Assembly: GCA_019309665.1 (NCBI GenBank)
Contig: JAFDFV010000392.1
Span: 1-5,893 of the forward strand
Reading direction: 5' to 3'
Origin: Deltaproteobacteria bacterium
GTDB lineage: Bacteria; Desulfobacterota; Desulfobacteria; Desulfobacterales; ETH-SRB1
Length of the DNA: 5,893 nucleotides
The notes under the pieces: generated by a model
Told to the model about the DNA's origin: nothing
The model's database searches: none
Seen by the model: only the letters and a program-made list of their open reading frames with translations
Shown: positions 1 to 5,476 of the stretch, in pieces
Layout: the number at the start of each line of letters is the position of its first letter
How positions within the stretch are numbered: the stretch's first letter is position 1
Position numbers and translations under genes: made by a program

Positions 1-285
1 AAGCCATCCAACATCATCAGATGCAGGTCCCATGATTTCAATTAATGTATTTGGAAATCCCAGTGATCCAACACGCTGCCCTGGATGTCCAATTATCCTG
101 ATATGAACTTTTTCGTTACCTGCTTTCCACAGACGTCCGCCAATTCCATGCTGGCCAAAGGCTTTTATCTCCAGATATCTATGGCCGTCAGCAACAGCTT
201 TCTGGATTTGTTCTTCAAGGATACGTGAGTCCAAGCGTTCCCCATATATTTTACCGGAAATTATGTAATATTGATTGTCGTTCAT
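1..285 (-). CDS. GXGXG-domain subunit of split glutamate synthase (partial, C-terminus off window)
   Basis: This is the 5' part (95 codons) of a minus-strand gene whose 3' end lies outside the window. It starts at the ATG on 283-285, preceded by a GGAG Shine-Dalgarno about 7 nt upstream. The protein begins MNDNQYYIISGKIYGERLDS and continues with the glycine-rich stretches GQHGIGGRLW, IIGHPGQRVGSLG and EIMGPASDDVGW, typical of the GXGXG beta-helix domain found at the C-terminus of glutamate synthase large chains and in FwdC/FmdC-type proteins. In GltB that domain is structural, holding the amidotransferase and FMN domains together. It is the third gene of the operon, 37 bp after the FMN subunit stop, so it is probably co-transcribed. 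The visible part shows no damage, unlike its two upstream partners. The family call is firm; the exact pathway role is inferred from the neighbours. Confidence 0.85.
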   Translation of the reverse strand, partial: MNDNQYYIISGKIYGERLDSRILEEQIQKAVADGHRYLEIKAFGQHGIGGRLWKAGNEKVHIRIIGHPGQRVGSLGFPNTLIEIMGPASDDVGWL

Positions 286-322
286 TTAATTCTCCGAATT
301 GAATTAAGAAAGTTCCTTAATT

Positions 323-814
323 CTAAACAACATATTTTATAGCAAGACGATTTGCAGCGTTGTAATCATTTATTCCTATGGCATCAGACATTCCTATTGG
401 AAGGGATGTTGAGCGTCCTAAGGGTGCGACACGCTGTGCTACCTCATCCACATCGAGACGCCTGTATAGACGTGGGTCTTGAGAAGTGATTCCCTTCGGG
501 CACAATCCAATGTTGCAGATGTTGCACCTGTCTGTTTCTGACCCCAGACATCCGGCAGCAGCCTGCATGATGTATTTTCCGATTTGTACACAGCTTGCGC
601 CCAGCATGATGAGTGCAGCAGCGTTTGCCGCCAGGTTGCCATTTTTTCCAATGCCGCCCCCGGCAATAAGCGGAATTTCATTCTGCATTCCTGTTTTGAC
701 AAGGTTGAGATAAGCGTCGCGTATATTGCTCGCTATTGGATGCCCCATATGATTCATTGAGACATTGTAAGCAGCTCCGGTTCCGCCGTCTTCTCCGTCA
801 ATGGCAAGGCCAAA
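323..814 (-). pseudogene. gltB: C-terminal half of ferredoxin/FMN glutamate synthase protein, out of frame with its N-terminal half
   Basis: The reading frame from about 814 to the TAG at 323-325 carries the C-terminal half of the FMN-binding glutamate synthase barrel. It begins KFGLAIDGEDGGTGAAYN and continues through MNHMGHPIASNIRDAYLNLV, IPLIAGGGIGKNGNLAANAA (phosphate-binding loop of the barrel) and the cysteine cluster RCNICNIGLCPKGITSQDP (C-x2-C-x4-C), probably an Fe-S site as in GltB. The ATG at 755-757 lies inside the conserved block with no ribosome site, so it is not a real start; the homology runs about 19 codons further upstream. Near 425-431 the text jumps from DEVAQRV straight to APLGRSTSLPIGMSD. 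From my recall of relatives, roughly 15-20 residues of the form VDVY...ELKKI should lie between, so a second, in-frame loss is likely. It ends YNAANRLAIKYVV. The fragment is not expected to work alone. Confidence 0.82.
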
Positions 815-1853
815 TTTTAGGATAAACAGGAACCCTGAAACCCCAGGCCATTGATATGGACTGTATCATCTTTGCAACTGATTCTTCTATCGAGTATTGC
901 GTCTGATGTGTGGGCGGGCTTGGAAGGTTTACTCCTGTGGGTACACCACGGATCGCTGCAATCAGCTTGTTAACTTTGTACCACATAAGAAGCCCTCCAT
1001 CACCGGGCTTTGCTCCCTGGCCATATTTTATTTCTATGGCGCAAGGATCTTCCTTCATATCAGGAATATCATGAATAATTTCATCCCAGCCAAAATAACC
1101 GCTTGCAATCTGAAGGATAACATACTTTAAAAACCTGGAGCGAAGCAATCTCGGCGGGCAGCCGCCTTCGCCCGTACAGATGCGAACAGGCATAGATAAT
1201 TCTTTATTAAGATAGGATACACCCAGTTGAAGCCCTTCCCACATATTCGGCGACAGAGCTCCAAAAGACATCCCCCCTATCATAAGAGGATATATTTCTC
1301 TTACAGGCGGTATCCAGCCGTTTTCGTTAAGAAAAGTTAAATTTTCTTCAGGAGATAAAATTCTTCCGAGCAGCGTTGTAAGCTCAAATTCGTGACGGCC
1401 GGCATCAAGTGCAGGGTCTGTCAGCATTGAGATCCTTATAAATTTTATTGTGTCTAAAAGACTGTCCGGAGTACTTCGCCTGCCTCCGCGACGGCGGGGC
1501 TGTCCACCCTGATTAATATGATATCGAAGTTTATCTGCCTCGTCACTTTTTGCTGGTATTATCGCGTCATTAGGACAAACCAGATTGCACATAGCGCATC
1601 CAACACAGCTATAGGCCGGATCAGTTTTCTGCCTTATTCCGTAATAAATCTTAAAATCATTGGATGGAGTATTTTCCAGTCCAATGCTTGCTTCTATGGT
1701 TCTTTTGCGAAAGACTCCCAGTTCAATTGCATTTACCGGACATACGGCAGTACATTTTCCGCAAAGAGTGCATTTGTCTTTATCCCATATGATCTGCCAG
1801 GGCAGATCTTTTATACTTAAAGTGGAAGGGGCAATTGGTCTGTTTGACGACAT
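798..1853 (-). pseudogene. gltB: N-terminal half of ferredoxin/FMN glutamate synthase protein (frameshifted near its end)
   Basis: The start is the ATG at 1851-1853, with AGGAGG 7 nt upstream; it overlaps the end of the amidotransferase gene by 37 bp, suggesting translational coupling. Residues 28-39 (CTLCGKCTAVCP) and 83-94 (CVGCAMCNLVCP) are two CxxCxxCxxxCP motifs binding two [4Fe-4S] clusters. From about residue 130 comes the FMN glutamate synthase barrel, with MIGGMSFGALSPNMWEGLQ, RICTGEGGCPPRLL and IEIKYGQGAKPGDGGLLMW. In this family the barrel receives ammonia from the amidotransferase and reductively aminates 2-oxoglutarate, the ferredoxin domain feeding electrons. The frame stays conserved to FRVPVYPKI (residue 347, near 815), then reads four unrelated residues to a TGA at 798-800. 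The barrel resumes in another frame at about 814, with some 20-25 residues missing between the halves by comparison with remembered relatives. It is therefore a deletion plus frameshift, not a programmed shift. Confidence 0.87.
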
Positions 1854-2065
1854 ATTTTAACCTCCTGACGTTCAGGGTCTACTATGGCTGTGTCAAGATG
1901 CATTGGTTGAAAGTCTTTACTCTTGTCACGGTCGGGGAGAGCTGCATCAAGTCCGCATATTTCAGAAGAAAAGGCAAAAACTCCCTGCTTTCCTCCCACA
2001 ACACCAGGCCGCAGTTTCTTTCTATCCTGAGCCATGAAAAGGGTATTGTTGGGCAGACATCCATA
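1817..2065 (-). pseudogene. C-terminal fragment of the glutamate synthase amidotransferase subunit
   Basis: This frame holds the missing tail of the amidotransferase gene: YGCLPNNTLFMAQDRKKLRP, then VVGGKQGVFAFSSEICGLDA, PDRDKSKDFQPMHLDTAIVD and a last ...ICRQTDQLPLPL before the TAA at 1817-1819. Phrases such as NTLFMAQDRKKLRP and FAFSSEICGLDAA are characteristic of the C-terminal part of class II glutamine amidotransferase subunits in split glutamate synthases. An ATG exists upstream at 2090-2092, but codons between it and about 2065 translate the antecedent gene in the wrong frame, so I do not accept it as a start. The tail overlaps the start of the FMN subunit gene by 37 bp, which looks like original operon architecture. 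Intact relatives would join it to the upstream fragment through roughly 25-35 residues that are absent here. Confidence 0.78.
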
Positions 2066-2840
2066 TAATATGTTTGTAAGCTTCAATGCCAAGTCCGAGC
2101 TTTGCAGATATATAATGCAGAATATGCGTGAAAACTTCCGAATCCGACTGGTAACCCATGTACCCGTGAAATCCTCTTGATGTTAGATATTCCCTGATGG
2201 GTATAAATGCGGTATTTTCTCCATTGGTCATTGTGGAAAAGCCCTGGATGAAAAAAGGATGACACGCATAAAGATTGATCTCATAATTGGTATTTTGTCT
2301 GCCCTGTGCCATTATTATCCCAGCCTCCAGCTCGGGGCGGTCAAGCTTTAAATAGTTTGCAACATCCATGGGACTGCCGATTTCTTTAATCATAATTGTG
2401 TCAGGCCAGAAGGAGAAGACTATCATATCTTTTTTTTCTTCCCCCATTTCGCGAAGCTGAAGACGTATTATAAGAAGTCTTTCATGCAACTCCTTGCGGC
2501 TTAATCCATCCCACTCCTCCGGATATTCATAGGCACGGACAAGGTATATATCTCTCTTCGGCACCCATTTTGGCGGCGTTTTAGGGACTTTAATAGACAA
2601 CTTGTATTTGGTCATAAAACCGATTTCCATCATAAATGTGTCCAGACGCCTTAACCCTTTTTCGCTGAAAACACCTGACAGAATAGGGGCATCCTTCATA
2701 TTTTTAAAAGGTCCTCCCAGGTCACGCAAGAAAAGGCCTACGCCGGAACCGTCATGCCCTTCGCGCATAACATCCAGAGCCTCTATTGCTTTCATTGGAG
2801 ACAGGGGGTTATCGCTGGTTATCGCAAATAAACGGCACAT
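2022..2840 (-). pseudogene. Class II glutamine amidotransferase subunit of split glutamate synthase (N-terminal fragment)
   Basis: First gene of the minus-strand operon. The ATG at 2838-2840 follows GGAGAA by about 6 nt. The protein begins MCRLFAITSD; Cys2, exposed after Met removal, is the N-terminal nucleophile of the Ntn-hydrolase glutaminase fold that releases ammonia from glutamine. Other family stretches are ALDVMREGHDGSGVGLFLRD, QGRQNTNYEINLYACHPFFI and NGENTAFIPIREYLTSRGFH, followed by YMGYQSDSEVFTHILHY. Residues to about 259 (EAYKHII) look authentic; the last 13 (WMSAQQ...) are read in the wrong frame to a TAG at 2022-2024. The true C-terminal sequence continues in another frame from about 2065. 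Thus a deletion with frameshift lies at about 2060-2070. Had it been intact, it would deliver ammonia to the FMN domain encoded next. Catalytic Cys and glutamine-site segments survive, so residual glutaminase activity cannot be excluded, but the C-terminal fold is lost. Confidence 0.86.
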
Positions 2841-2903
2841 TATTTTCTCCCTATATACAGAGCTCGTGAGTCATAAGTTTATAGTATATTTCCATTTTTC
2901 ATA

Positions 2904-2972
2904 GTAGGGGCGATCCTTGTGATCGCCCTAATCTTGTATTCGCCCTAATCAGGGCGGTCTTTGCATTCGCCC
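2904..2972 (+). repeat. REP-like GTAG-headed hairpin cluster
   Basis: A GTAG tetranucleotide (2904-2907) is followed immediately by an 8-bp perfect hairpin, GGGCGATC (2908-2915) pairing with GATCGCCC (2921-2928) around a CTTGT loop. A second hairpin, CGCCCT-AATC-AGGGCG, lies at 2941-2956, and the octamer ATTCGCCC occurs twice (2938-2945 and 2965-2972). A GTAG head plus a GC-rich stem is the layout of REP sequences mobilised by RAYT transposases, and similar GTAGGGGCGA-type repeats are familiar from intergenic regions of several environmental phyla. It stands out from the AT-rich sequence around it. It could instead serve as a terminator-like or mRNA-end structure, but no gene ends here. Confidence 0.55.
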
Positions 2973-3063
2973 AAATTTACAGCCTGAAAGTAATCTAATA
3001 TAAGAGCAACAATTTATAAAGCTAAAGCAATAGATATGCCAAGAAAAAAATAGGAATTTAATC

Positions 3064-3169
3064 TATAGACTTTCAGATAATTAATTTCACAAGGCCAGAA
3101 GGAGGAAGGCGTATTAGTTATACGTCGACGACTGATAACGCAGTGAAATTATTTATCTGAAAGTCTATA
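3064..3169. mobile_element. MITE-like element with 27-bp terminal inverted repeats
   Basis: The arms at 3064-3090 and 3143-3169 are inverted copies of 27 bp with a single mismatch; both outer ends read TATAGACTTTCAGATAA. The 52-bp centre has its own structure: GCGTATTAGT pairs with ACTGATAACGC with one bulged A and one G-U pair, around a loop containing the palindrome CGTCGACG. The total is 106 bp with no coding capacity. The outermost TA on both sides could be a target duplication, which would suit a Tc1/mariner (IS630)-type MITE, but this cannot be proved from one copy. A long structured RNA or protein-binding cruciform is the alternative. Confidence 0.6.
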
Positions 3170-3302
3170 CTAATATTTCAATATAATTTGTTTATCAAGA
3201 GAGAAAAAGGCAAACAATAAAATTACATTTCTGTTAAATCGCTACCTAATAAACTACAAAAATGTTAACTTGCTCAAAATAATATCCAGTTGCCTTCCAG
3301 CA

Positions 3303-3334
3303 TTACACATGATAAACTAATACATAATGTGTAA
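3303..3334. promoter_or_regulatory. Probable vapBC operator/promoter inverted repeat
   Basis: TTACACAT (3303-3310) and ATGTGTAA (3327-3334) form a perfect 8-bp inverted repeat separated by 16 bp, ending 20 bp before the vapB ATG. VapB-type antitoxins usually bind such repeats and repress their own operon together with VapC. A weak promoter can be proposed with -35 TTGCCT (3290-3295), 17 bp spacing and -10 TAAACT (3313-3318), which would place the -10 inside the repeat. The repeat is seen directly; its operator role is inferred. Confidence 0.45.
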
Positions 3335-3353
3335 GAAAAATGAGGAGAAAAAT

Positions 3354-3545
3354 ATGTCCACTAATTTAGCAATTGACGACAAATTAATCGAAGATGCCCG
3401 TTTAGTTGGTCAACATCGCACTAAAAAGGCAGTTGTTACTGAAGCGCTCCAAGAGTACATCCAAAGACGTGTATTTGGTCTTTGGCCCTCCGCAGAAAGA
3501 AGCAGCCGACATCGAATATTGAGGTTGTTGAGTTTCAAGAGCTGA
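3354..3545 (+). pseudogene. vapB: VapB-family antitoxin, C-terminus lost by deletion
   Basis: The start is the ATG at 3354-3356, 5 nt after AGGAGA, in preference to the in-frame ATG at 3327 that lacks a ribosome site. The first 40 residues, MSTNLAIDDKLIEDARLVGQ followed by HRTKKAVVTEALQEYIQRRV, match the N-terminal half of the VapB antitoxin family (ribbon-helix-helix-like DNA-binding part, often annotated as type II antitoxin VapB). After Val40 (3471-3473) the sequence is no longer VapB: the frame reads FGLWPSAERSSRHR..., which is VapC coding sequence in a shifted frame, and stops at 3543-3545. The acidic C-terminal segment that normally wraps the toxin (ILELFG..DYD-type) is gone. The product may still bind the operator but should not neutralise a toxin. 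Confidence 0.8.
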
Positions 3546-3868
3546 TCGAAGAGGTGAGAGTACAACTGATTGGTCCAATTCGGCAGGAAATACTTTCAGG
3601 AGTAAAAAGTAAGCAACAATTTTCAAAGCTTAAAAAAATATTGTCTGTTTTTCCTGATTTACCGCTTGCCTCAGAAGATTTTGAATTGGCGGCAGAGTAT
3701 TTTAATACCCTCCGTAGTAAAGGGATTCAAGGTTCAAATACAGATTTTCTGATTTGCGCTGTTTCAACAAGAAACAATATGCCCATATTTTCAAACGATA
3801 ATGATTTCAATAATTATAAAAAGCATATTCCAATTACACTTCACGCGCCAAGAGTGACAAAGAAATAA
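3473..3868 (+). pseudogene. vapC: VapC-family PIN-domain toxin, N-terminus lost by deletion
   Basis: In the frame beginning ATT TGG TCT at 3473 the translation is IWSLALRRKKQPTSNIEVVE, then IGPIRQEILSGVKSKQQF, SNTDFLICAVSTRNNMPIFS and NDNDFNNYKKHIPI, ending at TAA 3866-3868. This is the PIN ribonuclease domain of VapC toxins, which cleave tRNA or rRNA. The conserved Glu (in RQEIL), Asp (in NTDFLICA) and the late Asp cluster (in SNDNDF) are present. The N-terminal segment normally reading VDTSVW begins here only at the W, so the first metal-binding Asp and the original start codon are missing. A TTG at 3482 or a downstream start could in principle be used, but the enzyme would lack an essential acidic residue. 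It directly abuts the vapB remnant; one deletion of perhaps 80-120 bp explains both ends. Confidence 0.82.
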
Positions 3869-4197
3869 AATACATATAAACTAATGTCCCGCAAGTCTAC
3901 TTTTTTTCGTTTATATGAACTAAATTTCAGATCAATGAGAATTATAAACTTCGAAAATTTAGATATCCTGACGCAGAATCACATCTTTACAATCCCCATA
4001 GATAATGGTATTAGCTACTGATCGGAGCGGCACAGTCCAACAAAGTTTTATCCATCATCCCGCTGAGAAAACGTATCGTCCAAGCTTTTCAAACTGTTTC
4101 TGCCAAACTGGGCTTTCCAGTATTCTTGCACTGCGGGACAATGGGTAAAATTCTATACGTTAGCTGGCTTAAAACTAACTTCAAAAATGAGGCAAAA
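3869..4197. other. Gene-free region between vapBC remnant and protease gene
   Basis: No convincing gene is present. A 9-bp inverted repeat, CATATAAAC (3873-3881) and GTTTATATG (3909-3917), follows the vapC stop and encloses a run of eight T within its 27-nt loop; it could act as a weak terminator. The section 4035-4165 is an attC-like palindrome described separately. On the minus strand 3959-4012 translates to NTIIYGDCKDVILRQDI, faintly like the start of a DNA methyltransferase domain, but too short to call. I see no strong promoter ahead of the protease gene: TAAAAT at 4146-4151 has no suitable -35. Confidence 0.5.
4035..4165 (+). repeat. Long imperfect palindrome, candidate integron attC site
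   Basis: The left arm 4044-4063 and right arm 4133-4152 pair over 20 positions, with 16 Watson-Crick pairs, 2 G-U pairs and one 2-nt mismatch; the outer part TTTATCCA/TGGGTAAA and the inner part TCCCGC/GCGGGA are the strongest. Near the top, ACTGG (4107-4111) and CCAGT (4117-4121) form another small hairpin. The arms are flanked by GTCCAAC (4035-4041), which fits the RYYYAAC R'' box of attC, and by GTTAGCT (4159-4165), close to the GTTRRRY R' box but with C at the third R. Overall length, box position and the next gene starting 32 bp later are as expected for attC. Weak points are unequal spacers (5 and 9 nt) and poor pairing between the two boxes. Confidence 0.4.
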
Positions 4198-5088
4198 ATG
4201 ACAAAAAAAGACTTGACTATTCAGAAAGTAATGAATGAACAAAACCAAACCCACGAAACACGGAAAAGGTTGTACCTATCATTAGAAAAACTGCTCCAAA
4301 TGCCAGTTATAAGTTATTTTACAAGTTTTAATTTTCCTGTAATGATTGATGACAATGATGTTGATATGATGGTAGGAATTTTGCAAAAGACAGATGTTTC
4401 TAAAGGGATTGCATTAATAATCAGCTCCCCAGGGGGAGATGGGTTGGCAGCAGAGCGGTTAATAAATGTCTGTCGGAACAGCAGCGGAACTAATGAATAC
4501 AGCGCTATCGTTCCAGGCAAAGCTAAATCCGCTGCTACCATGCTTTGTTTCGGAGCTAACAAAATTCACATGGGGCCAAGTTCGGAATTAGGGCCTGTTG
4601 ATCCACAAATTACTTTGCAAGAAGATGGCGTTATAAAACGATTCTCGGTATTTAATCTTGTGAAGAGTTATGAAAAGTTATTTGAACAGGCTGTAAATGC
4701 AAAATCTAAAAATTTAGAGCCATATCTGCAACAATTAAACAGATATGACGAAAGACAGATTGAAGAATTCAGAGCAATAATAGAACTCTCCGAAGATATA
4801 GCTATAGGAGCATTAAAAGCTGGAATGATGTCAAAATTTACGATAGATAATATCCGTAAAAAAGTAAAAATGTTTTTAACTCCTGAACAGACAAAAACTC
4901 ATGGCAGACCTATATTTTACGATGAGGCCAATAAATGCGGTTTGACTGTAGATTTAATGAAAACAAACGGTAATATTTGGGCAACAGTTTATGAGTTATA
5001 CATTCGGGCCAATAATTTTGTAAATACAAGGGCTTCTAAGTTAATTGAAACTAAAGATCACTCATTTTTAGCGAAAAGAGGTAATTAA
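4198..5088 (+). CDS. SDH/ClpP-fold serine protease family protein
   Basis: A 296-aa protein from the ATG at 4198-4200, chosen because GAGG lies 5 nt upstream; the in-frame ATG at 4126 lies inside the palindrome and has no ribosome site. Residues 70-81 (GIALIISSPGGD) and 103-137, containing VPGKAKSAATMLCFGAN and GPSSELGPVDPQ, are the signature of the serine dehydrogenase proteinase (SDH, SppA/ClpP-like crotonase fold) family. Ser111 in KAKSAATM is the likely nucleophile and SSPGGD forms the oxyanion side. I see no signal peptide or membrane helix, so it is probably cytoplasmic. Its C-terminal half (about 150-296) is helical and Lys-rich, without a motif I know. Relatives are about this length, so it appears full length and undamaged. 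It is AT-richer than the glutamate synthase genes and sits between attC-like sequences, suggesting acquisition. The substrate is unknown. Confidence 0.83.
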   Translation: MTKKDLTIQKVMNEQNQTHETRKRLYLSLEKLLQMPVISYFTSFNFPVMIDDNDVDMMVGILQKTDVSKGIALIISSPGGDGLAAERLINVCRNSSGTNEYSAIVPGKAKSAATMLCFGANKIHMGPSSELGPVDPQITLQEDGVIKRFSVFNLVKSYEKLFEQAVNAKSKNLEPYLQQLNRYDERQIEEFRAIIELSEDIAIGALKAGMMSKFTIDNIRKKVKMFLTPEQTKTHGRPIFYDEANKCGLTVDLMKTNGNIWATVYELYIRANNFVNTRASKLIETKDHSFLAKRGN

Positions 5089-5089
5089 A

Positions 5090-5290
5090 ATGAACATTAA
5101 AGAAAATGGGCAAAAAAAACCAAAGGAATATAAAACGAAGCTGTATGGAACAAATCGTTTTACAACAGCTCAAAAAAGATTAAAAAATATAGAAAAAAAA
5201 ATATCTCCATATACAAACCGGAAGGGCGTTTTTTATATCCAACCAAGTTCAGAATGGTGCGATGAATCATGTATTGATAATGGTGTATAA
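5090..5290 (+). CDS. Small basic protein of unknown function, coupled to the protease gene
   Basis: A 66-aa product starting 1 bp after the protease stop. The Shine-Dalgarno-like AGAGGT at 5077-5082 lies inside the last protease codons, which suggests translational coupling. The N-terminal 40 residues are very Lys-rich (MNIKENGQKKPKEYKTKLYG, then RFTTAQKRLKNIEKKIS) and likely helical; the C-terminus is acidic with two cysteines (SSEWCDESCIDNGV, C-x3-C). No membrane segment is visible. I do not recognise a family. The tight pairing implies that it works with the protease as a substrate, adaptor or inhibitor, but that is inference. The base composition matches the protease gene. The stop at 5288-5290 is 11 nt before the proposed half-attC. 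Confidence 0.62.
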   Translation: MNIKENGQKKPKEYKTKLYGTNRFTTAQKRLKNIEKKISPYTNRKGVFYIQPSSEWCDESCIDNGV

Positions 5291-5301
5291 TACGAATAAT
5301 C

Positions 5302-5367
5302 CGCTAACCATCGCATCCACTCTGACGTCCAAAGCCATGCCGATTTTCACTTTTGGGAAAAGATCGG
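5302..5367 (+). repeat. Possible left half of an integron attC site (truncated)
   Basis: CGCTAAC (5302-5308) lies just after the small gene and is complementary at six of seven positions to GTTAGCT (4159-4165), the box at the other end of the proposed cassette; in an excised circle these would pair as R'' and R'. It is followed by CATCGCATCCACTC and an apical hairpin CCGAT...ATCGG (5340-5344 with 5363-5367, TTTC/GAAA extending it). The right arm that should return as GTGGATGCGATG-like sequence is absent; instead a perfect inverted repeat begins at 5368. I read it as an attC cut in its right arm. It may be only a chance hairpin. Confidence 0.35.
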
Positions 5368-5426
5368 GTGTCAAAGCTTGAATTGTGAATAAAGGAAAAT
5401 TTAATTCACAATTCAAGCTTTGACAC
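5368..5426. repeat. Perfect 23-bp inverted repeat with 13-nt loop
   Basis: 5368-5390 and 5404-5426 are exact reverse complements over 23 bp (outer end GTGTCAAAGCTTG, inner end TTGTGAAT), with a 13-nt A-rich loop. Nothing is encoded. No T-run follows on either strand, so it is not a typical intrinsic terminator, though such a stem could stop exonucleases or polymerase at the end of the protease operon. A very small MITE or the ends of a deleted insertion sequence are the other possibilities. Confidence 0.7.
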
Positions 5427-5439
5427 TATAGTCAGAAAA

Positions 5440-5470
5440 GTAGCCAAGGGATGAGCAAACATCCCTTGGC
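5440..5470 (+). repeat. GTAG-headed hairpin, REP-like
   Basis: GTAG at 5440-5443 leads into CCAAGGGATG (5444-5453), which pairs perfectly with CATCCCTTGG (5460-5469) around AGCAAA; G5443 and C5470 extend the stem to 11 bp. This has the same tetranucleotide-plus-stem layout as the cluster at 2904, and the RAYT gene lies about 290 bp away. The stem sequence differs from the other cluster. Read on the minus strand, the hairpin lies just after the small reading frame at 5477-5572 and is followed by TACTTTTC, so a terminator role is equally possible. Confidence 0.45.
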
Positions 5471-5476
5471 ATAGTT

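Larger units (their letters stand above)
2841..3353. other. Intergenic region between divergent operons, rich in repeats
   Basis: I see no credible gene here; the reading frames are short and AT-rich. It lies between the minus-strand glutamate synthase operon and the plus-strand vapBC module, so it must hold both promoters. For the minus-strand operon a TATACT (2883-2888, read on the minus strand) could be a -10, but no matching -35 is visible. The stretch contains a REP-like hairpin cluster (2904-2972) and a MITE-like element (3064-3169), both listed separately. The remainder, 2973-3063 and 3170-3288, is AT-rich with nothing I can name. Confidence 0.6.

Noticed and set aside
805..825. Programmed ribosomal frameshift joining the two halves of the FMN subunit
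   Set aside because: The junction contains AAAATTT, but the second half lies in the +1 frame and family residues are missing between the halves, so slippage would not give a normal protein.
897..1130. Plus-strand reading frames opposite the glutamate synthase genes (also at 486-713, 1518-1860, 1835-2068 and 2602-2904)
   Set aside because: They are antisense shadows of strongly conserved coding sequence, without ribosome sites or recognisable protein character.
420..2070. Inteins or introns at the breaks
   Set aside because: The breaks lack sequence rather than gain it.
2904..2972. CRISPR-like repeats
   Set aside because: Only two copies of an octamer with uneven spacing and no spacer pattern; the hairpin architecture explains them.
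3892..3901. Ten-mer CAAGTCTACT shared with the RAYT upstream hairpin (5714-5723)
   Set aside because: The match is only 10 bp and the second arm of the hairpin is missing at the first site; probably chance.
3959..4012. DNA methyltransferase remnant on the minus strand (NTIIYGDCKDVI)
   Set aside because: Only 17 codons resemble the start of N6/N4 methyltransferase domains and no DPPY-type motif follows; too short to support.
4126..4197. Upstream start adding 24 residues to the protease
   Set aside because: It has no ribosome site, overlaps the palindrome, and the extra residues look non-protein-like; the ATG at 4198 has GAGG at proper spacing.
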